DNA from: an uncultured Parabacteroides sp. | GTDB lineage: Bacteria; Bacteroidota; Bacteroidia; Bacteroidales; Tannerellaceae | Assembly: GCF_947855115.1 (NCBI RefSeq) | Contig: NZ_CANTZW010000003.1 | Coordinates: 1-64,000 of the forward strand | Length of the DNA: 64,000 bases | Reading direction: 5' to 3' | In this document: positions 1 through 8,519 of the stretch, piece by piece | Layout: every line of letters begins with the position of its first letter | How positions within the stretch are numbered: position 1 is the first letter of the stretch | Notes under the pieces: model-generated | The model's database searches: none | The model's input: the letters and a program-made list of their open reading frames with translations, nothing else | What the model was told of the DNA's origin: nothing | Program-made: the position numbers and the translations under genes

Positions 1-524
1 TAATGCTATAAAACATAAACTCCAAACATTTCCGGATTTATTTTTCAAGTTTTTTCTCGGGACTTGACTGGTTATATTAATGTACGTGAGCCAAGTCATA
101 CCGCCCGATCCCCGTCCCGCCGGAGATACCGGGTATAGGGACATGGCGTACCGTACCCCTACATGAGGGTAGAGGCAATTTACCGGGAGACGGTTCGACG
201 GCTTTCCCGGCAATGCGAACACGAATGGCACGACACGAATAAACACTTGAATATAAGCCATTTGTAAACAGCGTCACGTTTTACGGGAAACACGTACGTG
301 TTTTTATCGAAAGACGTACGTGTTTTCCCAAAAAGTCGTACGTGTTTTTTCCCAGTCACGAGGAAGAAAACAAGGGCGAATTCCATTACACCATATGGCA
401 GGTTGTCCTCCGAAGAGGTTTTTCCCGCTGAGAGACGCGTTTTTCCCACGACGACGGATAGAGATATCGAAGATATTTACGTAAATTTGTAAATATAAGA
501 GATAAGTCAATAATTCTATAAAAT
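1..524. other. Gene-free stretch at the left edge
   Basis: No convincing coding region is visible. The short open frames on both strands are low-complexity shadows of each other and carry no recognisable domain. The stretch holds the 22-bp-period repeats at 293-348 and GC-richer sequence at 90-200. Its position ahead of the first gene at 930 makes an intergenic or decayed region most likely. Confidence 0.6.
293..348. repeat. Three tandem CGTACGTGTTTT units, 22-bp period
   Basis: CGTACGTGTTTT occurs at 293-304, 315-326 and 337-348, an exact 22-bp spacing. Units two and three continue into TTCCC, and the first is preceded by GGGAAACA, so AAACACGTACGTGTTT forms a palindrome. A degenerate fourth unit (GACGCGTTTTTCCC) lies near 432-445. 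The 22-bp period is about two helical turns, which would suit a protein-binding array, but that is inference. Confidence 0.75.
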
Positions 525-863
525 ATGCAAGAAAGATCTACCAATCCATTCAAGGCCCTCCTGTCCTTATTACTCAATCTTCCCTGGAATTTCCCGGCAG
601 AAGGGAAGGAGGGTGAGAGCTTAAAAAATCGATTGTATCAACTGTCGGACTCTTTCGTTAGGCGGTATATATCCCCTTTATTTTTCTATACCCCCAAAAT
701 CATAATCCAAAGACGAGGAACAGGCATAAAGAATCTCATTCCAAAATATGATAAAAAAGATATGGAGAATTTATTTGCGCATAACTTCATCTTCTCTTAT
801 CCAATCCTCAAGCTTAAGAATGATGGAATTACCCAAGCTCCGAAGTTGGAGATAAGAACTTGA
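525..863 (+). CDS. Doubtful small ORF (112 aa)
   Basis: An open frame with no recognisable family, signal peptide or membrane segment. Its composition (runs of Lys/Ile/Asn, an early Leu-rich stretch) does not resemble the neighbouring genes, and no clear ribosome-binding site precedes it. It may be chance or a decayed remnant; included because nothing else explains this stretch. Confidence 0.2.
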   Translation: MQERSTNPFKALLSLLLNLPWNFPAEGKEGESLKNRLYQLSDSFVRRYISPLFFYTPKIIIQRRGTGIKNLIPKYDKKDMENLFAHNFIFSYPILKLKNDGITQAPKLEIRT

Positions 864-929
864 ACATATCTAGAAGAATCCATTTTACACTTTTTCTATT
901 CAACTACAAAATAAAATACAATATACACA

Positions 930-2390
930 ATGAAACGAATCAATTGCTTTATTCCATATGGGGAAATAGATGCTACACGTCTAACAGTAGCGCAATTATC
1001 TAAGTCGCCTTTGGTAAATAATATCTACCTGATTACAAACGATCCCCATGCCAAAGCTATCTATCCCTGCTATTTAATCCGCGCGGAGAATATTTGGAAT
1101 ACAAAAACTCTCAAAAAAATAACAGGGTATACTAGTACCGATTACACATTAATCTATACGAAAACGAATGAACTTAAATTAGGTACACATGCTTTAGAAC
1201 GTTTTGTCGCTATCGCCGACGATACTAAATCCGGCATGCTTTATTCGGATTATTACGAGAAAAAGAAAGATAAGCTCACCCCATACCCTGTCATCGATTA
1301 CCAAAAAGGGAGCTTACGAGATGATTTTAATTTCGGTTCTCTCTTATTCTACCGTTCGTCTATATTACAAAATGCCGTAGCCTCCATGAATACGGAATAC
1401 ACATTCGCTGGGCTCTATGACCTGCGCCTGAGAGTCTCTCAAAAAGCCCCATTAACACATATCAACGAATACCTATATACAGAGGTGGAGAATGACTTAC
1501 GGAAATCCGGTGAGAAAATATTCGACTATGTAGACCCCAAGAATCGTTCCGTCCAGATTGAGATGGAAGCTGCTTGTACAGACCATTTAAAGACGATAGG
1601 CGGCTATTTGCCACCTCATTTCCGGCCAATCCGCTTCGATGAACAAATATTCGATATAGAAGCCTCCGTTATCATTCCGGTACGCAACCGTGTACGGACA
1701 ATTGAGGATGCTATCCGTTCTGCCCTGCGGCAGGAAGCGCCATTCCCTTTTAACCTAATCATTATCGACAATCATTCCACCGACGGTACCACCGAGCGCA
1801 TCCAGGCTCTCGCTTCCATTGATCCCCGCATTATCCATATCCGACCGGAGCGTGACGACCTCGGTATAGGGGGATGCTGGAACATGGGTATACACCATCC
1901 GGCTTGCGGTAAGTTTGCCATCCAATTGGATAGCGATGATATATATAGCGATGAACATACCTTGCGAAAAATCGTGGAAGCATTCTACGAACAACAATGC
2001 GCCATGGTAATCGGAACCTATCGAATGACCGATTTCAACATGCAAACCATCCCGCCCGGAATCATCGACCATAAGGAATGGACTCCTGAGAATGGTCGAA
2101 ATAACGCTCTCCGTATCAATGGGCTTGGAGCTCCCCGAGCTTTTTATACCCCTTTGCTACGGAAACTAAACTTCCCCAATACGAGCTATGGAGAGGATTA
2201 TGCCTTAGGCTTACGCATCAGCCGTGAATATCAAATCGGGCGAATCTATGATGTCTTATATCTTTGCCGTCGTTGGGAAGATAATTCCGACGCCTCATTG
2301 GATGTCGTAAAAATGAACGATCATAATATATATAAGGATAAAATCAGGACTTGGGAACTCGAGGCCCGCTTAAATATGGAAAGACAATGA
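930..2390 (+). CDS. Two-module family 2 glycosyltransferase
   Basis: A 486-residue cytoplasmic protein. The C-terminal half, from about residue 245, is a GT-A glycosyltransferase of family 2: a VIIPVRNR first strand, an NHSTDGT stretch, the QLDSDD metal-binding DxD region and a GEDYALGLRI acceptor-side motif. The N-terminal half resembles a second, degenerate GT-A fold (SGMLYSDYYE, then a FGSLLFYR loop). Known GT2 enzymes move a sugar from a nucleotide donor to glycan or lipid acceptors; the donor and acceptor here are not predictable. The stop codon overlaps the next gene's start (ATGA at 2387-2390), so the two are probably translationally coupled. The pairing suggests nucleotide-sugar metabolism. 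Confidence 0.85.
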   Translation: MKRINCFIPYGEIDATRLTVAQLSKSPLVNNIYLITNDPHAKAIYPCYLIRAENIWNTKTLKKITGYTSTDYTLIYTKTNELKLGTHALERFVAIADDTKSGMLYSDYYEKKKDKLTPYPVIDYQKGSLRDDFNFGSLLFYRSSILQNAVASMNTEYTFAGLYDLRLRVSQKAPLTHINEYLYTEVENDLRKSGEKIFDYVDPKNRSVQIEMEAACTDHLKTIGGYLPPHFRPIRFDEQIFDIEASVIIPVRNRVRTIEDAIRSALRQEAPFPFNLIIIDNHSTDGTTERIQALASIDPRIIHIRPERDDLGIGGCWNMGIHHPACGKFAIQLDSDDIYSDEHTLRKIVEAFYEQQCAMVIGTYRMTDFNMQTIPPGIIDHKEWTPENGRNNALRINGLGAPRAFYTPLLRKLNFPNTSYGEDYALGLRISREYQIGRIYDVLYLCRRWEDNSDASLDVVKMNDHNIYKDKIRTWELEARLNMERQ

Positions 2391-3373
2391 AACCGAACAA
2401 TTGGGTCAGCTCATCGCAAGCGACGGAATTATTAGCTAAACAACTCGTGACATGGCCATTGGCCAAGAAGAACTATAAGGCACTGGAGGCCGTTCAAGTA
2501 AAATCCTTCGATATGGGAGGTTTTTCGATACGTGTGCAATTCAACCCCGCCCGCATCATCTCCTCCGGAGCCAAGGTGGACGCTCAATCCTTAAAAGAGC
2601 GTAAGTGTTTCCTGTGCCCCGAAAACCTACCGGTAGAACAAGAACGATTACCTTTCGGCTTCCACCATCTAGTATTATGCAACCCCTACCCGATTTTTCC
2701 CCAGCATTTCACAATCCCTACCCGGACACACACACCGCAACTGATATTGCCACAACTGGACGATTTTTTGGAACTGATAAGAAGGCTCGCACCTCTTACT
2801 GTCTTCTACAACGGTCCCCGGAGTGGAGCATCAGCACCGGATCATGCCCATTTCCAGGCGGTGACACGGGGAGTTATGCCATTAGATGGAGATATCCAAA
2901 AACTGGTAACGACATTTCCATCCAAGCAAAATCCCTTTTGTCAATCGCCTAAAAAACTTACGGCAGAGGGAGGGCATATTTATTCTCTCACCGGCTACCT
3001 CCGCAATGGCTTCGTCATCCAAGCTCCCAGGCAAGAAACCGCGATCCGGTTCTTTAAAGAGATTTACGCGGCTCTACCGATACCTTCTGGCGAATCTGAA
3101 CCGATGATGAATATTTTCGGCTCCTATTACGACAGCAACTGGGTAATCACGGTGATCCCCCGTAAGCGTCACCGCCCGTGGCAATACGAGGCCGAAGGGG
3201 AAGATCATCTCCTTTCCAGCCCGGGGGCAGCCGATATCGGGGGCCTTTTCATCACTCCTTTAGAAAAAGATTTCAAGAGGATCACCCCGGAACTCCTGCG
3301 GGATGTTTACCAACAAGTATGCCTCAGCGACCGAGAGGTAGAAGAAATTTTCGTACATTTGCCATCTAATTAG
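2387..3373 (+). CDS. DUF4922 HIT-like nucleotidyltransferase/phosphorylase
   Basis: 328 residues from the ATG that overlaps the upstream stop; a longer TTG-initiated frame from 2351 would extend into the previous gene and is less likely. A CFLCPENLP motif near residue 80 could be a metal-binding or structural knuckle, and PDHAHFQA near residue 160 is the HxHxQ signature of the HIT superfamily branch that includes GalT and Ap4A or GDP-hexose phosphorylases. Such enzymes form a nucleotidyl-histidine intermediate. Overlap with a glycosyltransferase gene suggests a role in nucleotide-sugar handling; the substrate is unknown. Family assignment is fairly secure, activity is inferred. Confidence 0.75.
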   Translation: MKPNNWVSSSQATELLAKQLVTWPLAKKNYKALEAVQVKSFDMGGFSIRVQFNPARIISSGAKVDAQSLKERKCFLCPENLPVEQERLPFGFHHLVLCNPYPIFPQHFTIPTRTHTPQLILPQLDDFLELIRRLAPLTVFYNGPRSGASAPDHAHFQAVTRGVMPLDGDIQKLVTTFPSKQNPFCQSPKKLTAEGGHIYSLTGYLRNGFVIQAPRQETAIRFFKEIYAALPIPSGESEPMMNIFGSYYDSNWVITVIPRKRHRPWQYEAEGEDHLLSSPGAADIGGLFITPLEKDFKRITPELLRDVYQQVCLSDREVEEIFVHLPSN

Positions 3374-3385
3374 TTTTCAATAGAT

Positions 3386-5152
3386 ATGAAACAATTCTTT
3401 AAAATGATGTTTGCCTCGGCGCTAGGCGTTATGTTGGCAATGGGAATAATCATAACAGTCTTGATATCCATAGCGATAGGATATGTCACTACCGTAGGGA
3501 ACACATCGACTTATACCCCCAAAAGGAATACCGTATTCAAAATCAAGCTAGACGGGACACTAGCGGATAACCCAACAGAAAATCCGTTCTCTATCTTGGT
3601 AAGCGACAAGGAAAACACCCTTTCACTGAAAGATCTGCTCGAGACAATCCAAGTAGCGAAACAGAATGATAAAATAGCGGGAATTTATATTGAATCCGGA
3701 CTTCTTGCCTCGGGCAGCGCCAGTTTGGAAGCGATCCGCAGATCATTGATTGATTTCAAGGAAAGCGGCAAATTCGTGGTAGCTTACGCTGATAATTTCA
3801 CACAGGGTAATTACTTCCTTTGTTCCGTGGCCGATAAGGTATTCTTAAATCCGCAAGGTATCCTTGAATTGACAGGCCTCGCCTCGCAAACCATGTTCTA
3901 CAAAGGATTGATGAATAAAGTAGGTATCGAGATGCAAATCTTTAAGGTCGGTACTTACAAAGGGGCCGTGGAACCTTTTATGCTGGATAAACTGAGCGAG
4001 GCGAACCGGGAACAAATCCAATCATACATCTCCACTATATGGGATAATATAGCCGAAGGTATCGCCGAGTCACGCGGGATCAGCGTAAACGATATCAACC
4101 GTTATGCCAATGAAGGACTTTTTTTCGCAGATCCAGCAAAAACGGTAGAATACGGCCTTATAGACGAATTGAAGTATAAGCCGGAGGTAGAAGCGTACGT
4201 CAAGGAGCTAGCCGGACAAAGCGGAGAGAAACTATTGTCGGCCAACATCGCACAAATGAAAACCCTCAAGATCTCCCCGGTCCAGAGCGCCCCGGAGATA
4301 GCCGTACTTTATGCGGAAGGTGAGATCAAGGCACAAACACCTGGCAGCCTTTATGATATCGAGCAAAGCATCACAGAGAAAATGGCTGATGAACTGATTA
4401 AGCTAAAAGACAATAATGACGTGAAAGCCGTGGTATTCCGTGTGAATTCCCCGGGAGGTAGCGCTTATATATCCGAGCAGATATGGCGTCAGGTGGTTGA
4501 ACTGAAAAAGGTAAAGCCCGTGGTTGTTTCCATGGGTAACGTTGCCGCTTCGGGAGGCTACTATATCTCATGTGCCGCCAACAAGATCATCGCCGAGCCG
4601 AACACATTGACCGGTTCTATCGGAATCTTCGGTATGTTTCCTAACGCAGCCGGATTATTCGGGAAGCTCGCATTGACCACGGATATCGTAAAGACAAACA
4701 CGTTCTCCGATTTAGGAGATCTTTCCCGTCCCATGACAGAGAGTGAGAAAGCCCTGATACAGGGATACGTAGAAAGAGGTTACCAAACTTTCCTTAATCG
4801 CTGCGCCGAAGGTAGGGGTATGACAACCGAAGAGATTAACGCAATCGGGCAAGGACGTGTCTGGACAGGAGAGCAGGCAAAAGAAAAAGGTCTGGTAGAT
4901 GAACTAGGCGGTATAGAATTGGCTATAAGCACAGCAGCCCAATTAGCCAATCTGGATCAGTATAACGTGACTACCGTAAAGAGTACCAAGAGTTTCTTGG
5001 ATGAGTTTTTAGAGAGTCAACTGGGAGAGATGAAGCTCTCTATCGTTAAAAGCGCATTGGGCAATGAGTTCGAATATTTCAAGATACTGGATAATATCAA
5101 GATGAATTGCGGAATCCAAGCCCGTATACCCTACGATATGAAACCTTTATAA
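3386..5152 (+). CDS. sppA: Signal peptide peptidase SppA, 67-kDa type
   Basis: 588 residues with an N-terminal membrane anchor (about residues 5-35) and two tandem Clp/crotonase-like peptidase domains, the architecture of long SppA. The N-terminal domain contributes the general-base lysine, seen in GTYKGAVEPF near residue 195. The C-terminal domain gives the nucleophilic serine in AASGGYYIS near residue 390. The enzyme degrades cleaved signal peptides in the inner membrane. It lies 12 nt after the HIT-like gene and 11 nt before lpxK, so it sits in a forward operon with envelope genes. Length and both catalytic motifs are intact. Confidence 0.95.
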   Translation: MKQFFKMMFASALGVMLAMGIIITVLISIAIGYVTTVGNTSTYTPKRNTVFKIKLDGTLADNPTENPFSILVSDKENTLSLKDLLETIQVAKQNDKIAGIYIESGLLASGSASLEAIRRSLIDFKESGKFVVAYADNFTQGNYFLCSVADKVFLNPQGILELTGLASQTMFYKGLMNKVGIEMQIFKVGTYKGAVEPFMLDKLSEANREQIQSYISTIWDNIAEGIAESRGISVNDINRYANEGLFFADPAKTVEYGLIDELKYKPEVEAYVKELAGQSGEKLLSANIAQMKTLKISPVQSAPEIAVLYAEGEIKAQTPGSLYDIEQSITEKMADELIKLKDNNDVKAVVFRVNSPGGSAYISEQIWRQVVELKKVKPVVVSMGNVAASGGYYISCAANKIIAEPNTLTGSIGIFGMFPNAAGLFGKLALTTDIVKTNTFSDLGDLSRPMTESEKALIQGYVERGYQTFLNRCAEGRGMTTEEINAIGQGRVWTGEQAKEKGLVDELGGIELAISTAAQLANLDQYNVTTVKSTKSFLDEFLESQLGEMKLSIVKSALGNEFEYFKILDNIKMNCGIQARIPYDMKPL

Positions 5153-5163
5153 GTAAGTGAACC

Positions 5164-6273
5164 ATGCTGACAAATCATACGATCAAGTTTAATAAATTTC
5201 TCGCCCCTTTCTCTTTTTTTTACGGGATTGGGGTGAGGTTTAGAAATCTGCTGTTCGACTGGAAAGTTCTTCGGACAGAACAGTATGGTCTGCCGGTTAT
5301 TAGCGTGGGAAATCTGACTGTCGGGGGAACCGGAAAAACACCTCATACAGAATATATCATCCGTTTGATAAAAGACCGTTACCGGGTAGCCGTACTCAGC
5401 CGTGGCTATAAACGAAAAACGTCCGGTTTCCTACTGGCCGATCAGCGAAGTACCAGCAAGGATATCGGAGACGAGCCGTATCAAATGAAACTCAAGTTTC
5501 CGGATATCCTCGTTGCCGTAGATGCCAACCGCCGCAGAGGTATCCGTAACCTGCTGGCTCTGCCGGACAATGAACGTCCGGAAGTGATTTTGCTGGACGA
5601 CGCCTTCCAGCACCGGTATGTCACCCCCACGCTGAACATCCTATTAACTGATTGTCATCGTCTTTACACTCAAGACAAACTTTTGCCCACAGGACGTTTA
5701 AGAGAACCCGTGGACGGTGCCCGACGTGCGGATGTGATAATCGTCACGAAATGTGAGTCTTGCATACAACCTATAGATTTTCGAATCATAGAAGAGGATA
5801 TGCGCCTCTCAGCTTATCAAGAACTCTACTTCAGCCATATTATCTACGGGGAATTAGAACCCATTTTCCCAGATAAAGCCCCTAAGCGGGCACTGAAAGA
5901 ATTAGCCTCCAGCACGGAGGTTCTATTGGTATCAGGTATCGCATCCCCGAAACTTCTCGAGAAAGAGATCCACAAATATACAGAGCATGTCACCTCTTTG
6001 GTCTTTCCGGATCATCACGCGTTCGACCAACATGACATCCAGAAAATACAGATAGCATTTAAGCGACTGACCTCTCCCTGTAAATTAATAATCATTACAG
6101 AGAAAGACGCGGCCCGACTTCGGGACCTTCCTTCGCTTCCCATGGAATGGTTTCCTTATTTATATTGTTTACCGATTACGGTTGGTTTCTGTATGAATCG
6201 GGAAAAACAATTTCAGGAATCTATATTTAAACATATCGATACAAGAATAAAAAATCATCCTATATCACGTTAA
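5164..6273 (+). CDS. lpxK: Tetraacyldisaccharide 4'-kinase
   Basis: 369 residues, normal for LpxK. The enzyme phosphorylates the 4' position of the lipid A disaccharide precursor at the inner face of the inner membrane. A hydrophobic N-terminus (residues 10-20, PFSFFYGIG) precedes the P-loop GNLTVGGTGKT near residue 50; a DDAFQH motif near residue 150 is the family's metal/catalytic signature. The SppA-LpxK-ThiL order fits a Bacteroidales housekeeping operon; the purine nucleoside phosphorylase that I recall between lpxK and thiL in some relatives is absent here. Confidence 0.95.
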   Translation: MLTNHTIKFNKFLAPFSFFYGIGVRFRNLLFDWKVLRTEQYGLPVISVGNLTVGGTGKTPHTEYIIRLIKDRYRVAVLSRGYKRKTSGFLLADQRSTSKDIGDEPYQMKLKFPDILVAVDANRRRGIRNLLALPDNERPEVILLDDAFQHRYVTPTLNILLTDCHRLYTQDKLLPTGRLREPVDGARRADVIIVTKCESCIQPIDFRIIEEDMRLSAYQELYFSHIIYGELEPIFPDKAPKRALKELASSTEVLLVSGIASPKLLEKEIHKYTEHVTSLVFPDHHAFDQHDIQKIQIAFKRLTSPCKLIIITEKDAARLRDLPSLPMEWFPYLYCLPITVGFCMNREKQFQESIFKHIDTRIKNHPISR

Positions 6274-6280
6274 CAATCAT

Positions 6281-7309
6281 ATGAGTAACAGAACAGAAAT
6301 ATCGACTTTGGGAGAATTTGGTTTAATCCGTCATCTCACCGATAAAATAGAATTAAAAAATCCAAGTACGTTGAAAGGTGTTGGCGACGACGCGGCCGTA
6401 CTGGATTACACAGACAAACAAGTATTAATTACAACAGATCTTTTGCTGGAAGGTATTCATTTCGATTTGATGTATGTTCCATTGAAACATCTCGGCTACA
6501 AATCCGCGGTCGTAAACTTCTCGGATATTTACGCCATGAATGGCCGCCCGAAACAGATCACGATATCATTGGGTATTTCCAAACGTTTCTGCATAGAAGA
6601 TCTCGAAGAGTTCTATGAGGGTGTCAAACTCGCTTGTGATATCTATGGCGTAGATATTGTGGGTGGCGATACCTCCGCGTCGCGTACAGGGTTGACCATT
6701 AGCATCACCTGCATCGGTGAGGGAGAAAAAGGGAAAACAGTCTATCGTAATGGGGCCAAGGAGACCGATCTTATTTGTGTGTCTGGCGATTTAGGGGCCG
6801 CATACATGGGGCTCCAGCTATTGGAACGGGAAAAAAGCGTATTTAAAGGGGAAAAAGATTTCACACCTGATTTCTCCGGCAAGGAATATCTATTAGAGCG
6901 TCAATTAAAACCGGAAGCCCGCAAAGACATTGTCGAGTTACTCGATCAGGCCGGCATCACCCCGACCGCAATGATGGATATTTCCGATGGCCTCTCCTCG
7001 GAACTACTCCATATATCTAAAGAAAGTAACGTGGGTTGCCGGGTTTATGAAGATCGTATCCCTATCGACTACCAAACCGCAGCCATGGCTGAGCAATTTA
7101 ACATGAATCTGATAACCGCCGCATTGAATGGCGGGGAGGACTATGAACTCTTATTTACTGTCCCCCTGGCAGATCATGATAAGGTATCAGGGATAAAAGG
7201 TGTCAAGGTGATCGGCCATATAACTAAACCGGAGTTAGGAAATTACCTTGTTGGCCGTGACGGAGGAGAGGTAGAACTGAAAGCCCAAGGCTGGAACTCA
7301 TTAAACTAA
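6281..7309 (+). CDS. thiL: Thiamine-monophosphate kinase
   Basis: 342 residues of the PurM/ThiL fold. ThiL phosphorylates thiamine monophosphate to the active cofactor. Motifs visible are GVGDDAAVLD near residue 32 (ATP and magnesium binding), VGGDTSAS near 125 and MDISDGLSSEL near 230. It begins 8 nt after lpxK, so it is probably the last gene of the sppA-lpxK-thiL operon; a hairpin at 7341-7382 follows. Confidence 0.95.
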   Translation: MSNRTEISTLGEFGLIRHLTDKIELKNPSTLKGVGDDAAVLDYTDKQVLITTDLLLEGIHFDLMYVPLKHLGYKSAVVNFSDIYAMNGRPKQITISLGISKRFCIEDLEEFYEGVKLACDIYGVDIVGGDTSASRTGLTISITCIGEGEKGKTVYRNGAKETDLICVSGDLGAAYMGLQLLEREKSVFKGEKDFTPDFSGKEYLLERQLKPEARKDIVELLDQAGITPTAMMDISDGLSSELLHISKESNVGCRVYEDRIPIDYQTAAMAEQFNMNLITAALNGGEDYELLFTVPLADHDKVSGIKGVKVIGHITKPELGNYLVGRDGGEVELKAQGWNSLN

Positions 7310-7340
7310 AAAGAAGCGTATAATTCGAGTTCACGAACAT

Positions 7341-7382
7341 AAAAACGGTTTGCCCTAAATAAAACCGGGACAGACCGTTTTT
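7341..7382. terminator. Bidirectional terminator between thiL and the ECF gene
   Basis: Stem AAAAACGGT (7341-7349) pairs with ACCGTTTTT (7374-7382), with additional pairing of CCC and GGG inside. A/T tracts on both sides let it serve thiL on the forward strand and the convergent sigma-factor gene on the reverse strand. Confidence 0.8.
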
Positions 7383-7468
7383 CAATTATACACTTTGATG
7401 AAGCCTTCTTTTTTCCCGATAGCGAGCCCCCTCACGTAAAAGATTCAAGAGAACCACCGTTATCCCAT

Positions 7469-8065
7469 CTAGAGAATAAACATCAACAATAAAGAGAACG
7501 AGATATTTGGGAAGTTTGGTTTTAACCGGGCTACCAACTTTTCTATGGCAATCTTCATTTGTACGCGAACCGTACTCTCCTGAATCGATAAGATTTCTGC
7601 TATTTCCTTTGTTTTCAATCCTTCCTCACGAGACATCAAAAAGATGAGACGGCATTTCTCTGGAAGTTCATCAATCGCCTTATTAAGCATCTCCCTCATT
7701 TCTTTTAGCTCCAGATACTCTTCCGGAGAATCCTCGTCTTCCTCTTCCATCAACGGCAACGACTCGTTCAAAGAAACCTGATTCAAGTCTTTATTTCTTG
7801 CCTGAAAACGAAAAGACTCATTTCGGACGGAAATATACAAATAGGTATCTATATTATCTATATCCTTCAGCCGCTTCCGAGATTGCCAAACCGAGAAAAA
7901 AACATCTGCCACAACTTCACGACACGCATCTTTTTCTCCTAGAAAGTAATAAGCAAAACGAAAAACCTGATCATAATATAAATTATAAAAACGCTCAAAA
8001 GCCCCCCTGTTATCCACAGACACAGACTTAAGCAACTCTTTGATATCTCGCGCAAAAACTCCCAC
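7469..8065 (-). CDS. ECF RNA polymerase sigma factor (orphan)
   Basis: 198 residues with the two ECF modules: region 2 (about 20-85, FERFYNLYYDQVFRFAYYFLG then a DVFFSVW helix) and region 4 (about 125-185, with LPEKCRLIFLMSREEGLKTKEIAE and a recognition-helix region). The hydrophobic C-terminal tail (PNISFSLLLMFIL) is common in Bacteroidetes ECFs. The start is a GTG; no ATG lies nearby in frame, and the purine-rich AAAGGAG abuts it closely, so the exact start is uncertain. ECFs of this class normally sit next to a FecR-type anti-sigma factor; none is adjacent, so its regulator must be encoded elsewhere or be absent. Confidence 0.9.
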   Translation of the reverse strand: MGVFARDIKELLKSVSVDNRGAFERFYNLYYDQVFRFAYYFLGEKDACREVVADVFFSVWQSRKRLKDIDNIDTYLYISVRNESFRFQARNKDLNQVSLNESLPLMEEEDEDSPEEYLELKEMREMLNKAIDELPEKCRLIFLMSREEGLKTKEIAEILSIQESTVRVQMKIAIEKLVARLKPNFPNISFSLLLMFIL

Positions 8066-8204
8066 TCCTTTTTCTTTGGTCTGACAAACATACTAAATAT
8101 AACCCAGATTCAAAAATGAAGTACGATTTATCTGACAGAAGCATTCAGTTCCTCGCAGGGAAAACATCCGTGATTAAAAAAAACTATTTTTTCCCGTATT
8201 ATAC

Positions 8205-8234
8205 TTGTATATTCAATTTATTAAATTACTTTTG
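8205..8234 (+). promoter_or_regulatory. Promoter of tRNA-Trp
   Basis: A perfect Bacteroides -7 box TACTTTTG (8227-8234) lies 19 bp after a TTG core (8205-8207). The expected start point is a few bases before the tRNA at 8245. Confidence 0.75.
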
Positions 8235-8244
8235 CACCCGCAAT

Positions 8245-8317
8245 ACGGAAGTAGCTCAGTCGGTAGAGCACTGGTCTCCAAAACCAGGTGTCGGGAGTTC
8301 GAGCCTCTCCTTCCGTG
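8245..8317 (+). tRNA. tRNA-Trp (CCA anticodon)
   Basis: A full cloverleaf: acceptor ACGGAAG (8245-8251) pairs with CTTCCGT (8310-8316), the discriminator is G, the D arm is GCTC..GAGC, the anticodon arm is CTGGT-CTCCAAA-ACCAG with anticodon CCA, and the T loop is TTCGAGC. CCA is not encoded, so it would be added after transcription. Confidence 0.97.
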
Positions 8318-8323
8318 CGTGAG

Positions 8324-8358
8324 CGCTAACACATAGTTTGAATGTGTTAGCGTTTTTT
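8324..8358 (+). terminator. Rho-independent terminator after tRNA-Trp
   Basis: CGCTAACACAT (8324-8334) pairs perfectly with ATGTGTTAGCG (8342-8352) across a 7-nt loop and is followed by six T. Confidence 0.92.
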
Positions 8359-8519
8359 ATTACCCTATTCCTTCCTATTGCGATAAAAAGCGTAAATAAG
8401 ACAACATTTTTCGTTAAAGAGACTATTTTTTCTTTCGATATATAAAGGAATATACTACTTTTATTGCCGATTTTAAATCTAATTGTGACTTAGAGTAAAT
8501 TGTATACCATAAAAAACAG

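Noticed and set aside
293..348. CRISPR-like look of the 22-bp-spaced repeats
   Set aside because: The repeat unit is 12 bp with only 10 bp between units, three units, no cas genes; it does not fit a CRISPR array.
525..863. Possible relic toxin or regulator in the first intergenic region
   Set aside because: No motif supports any function; kept only as a low-confidence ORF.
2351..2386. TTG start of the DUF4922 gene inside the glycosyltransferase gene
   Set aside because: The ATG overlapping the upstream stop is the usual coupled arrangement.
8116..8322. Open frame of 68 codons on the forward strand across tRNA-Trp
   Set aside because: It is read through the tRNA and its promoter; the tRNA explains the sequence fully.
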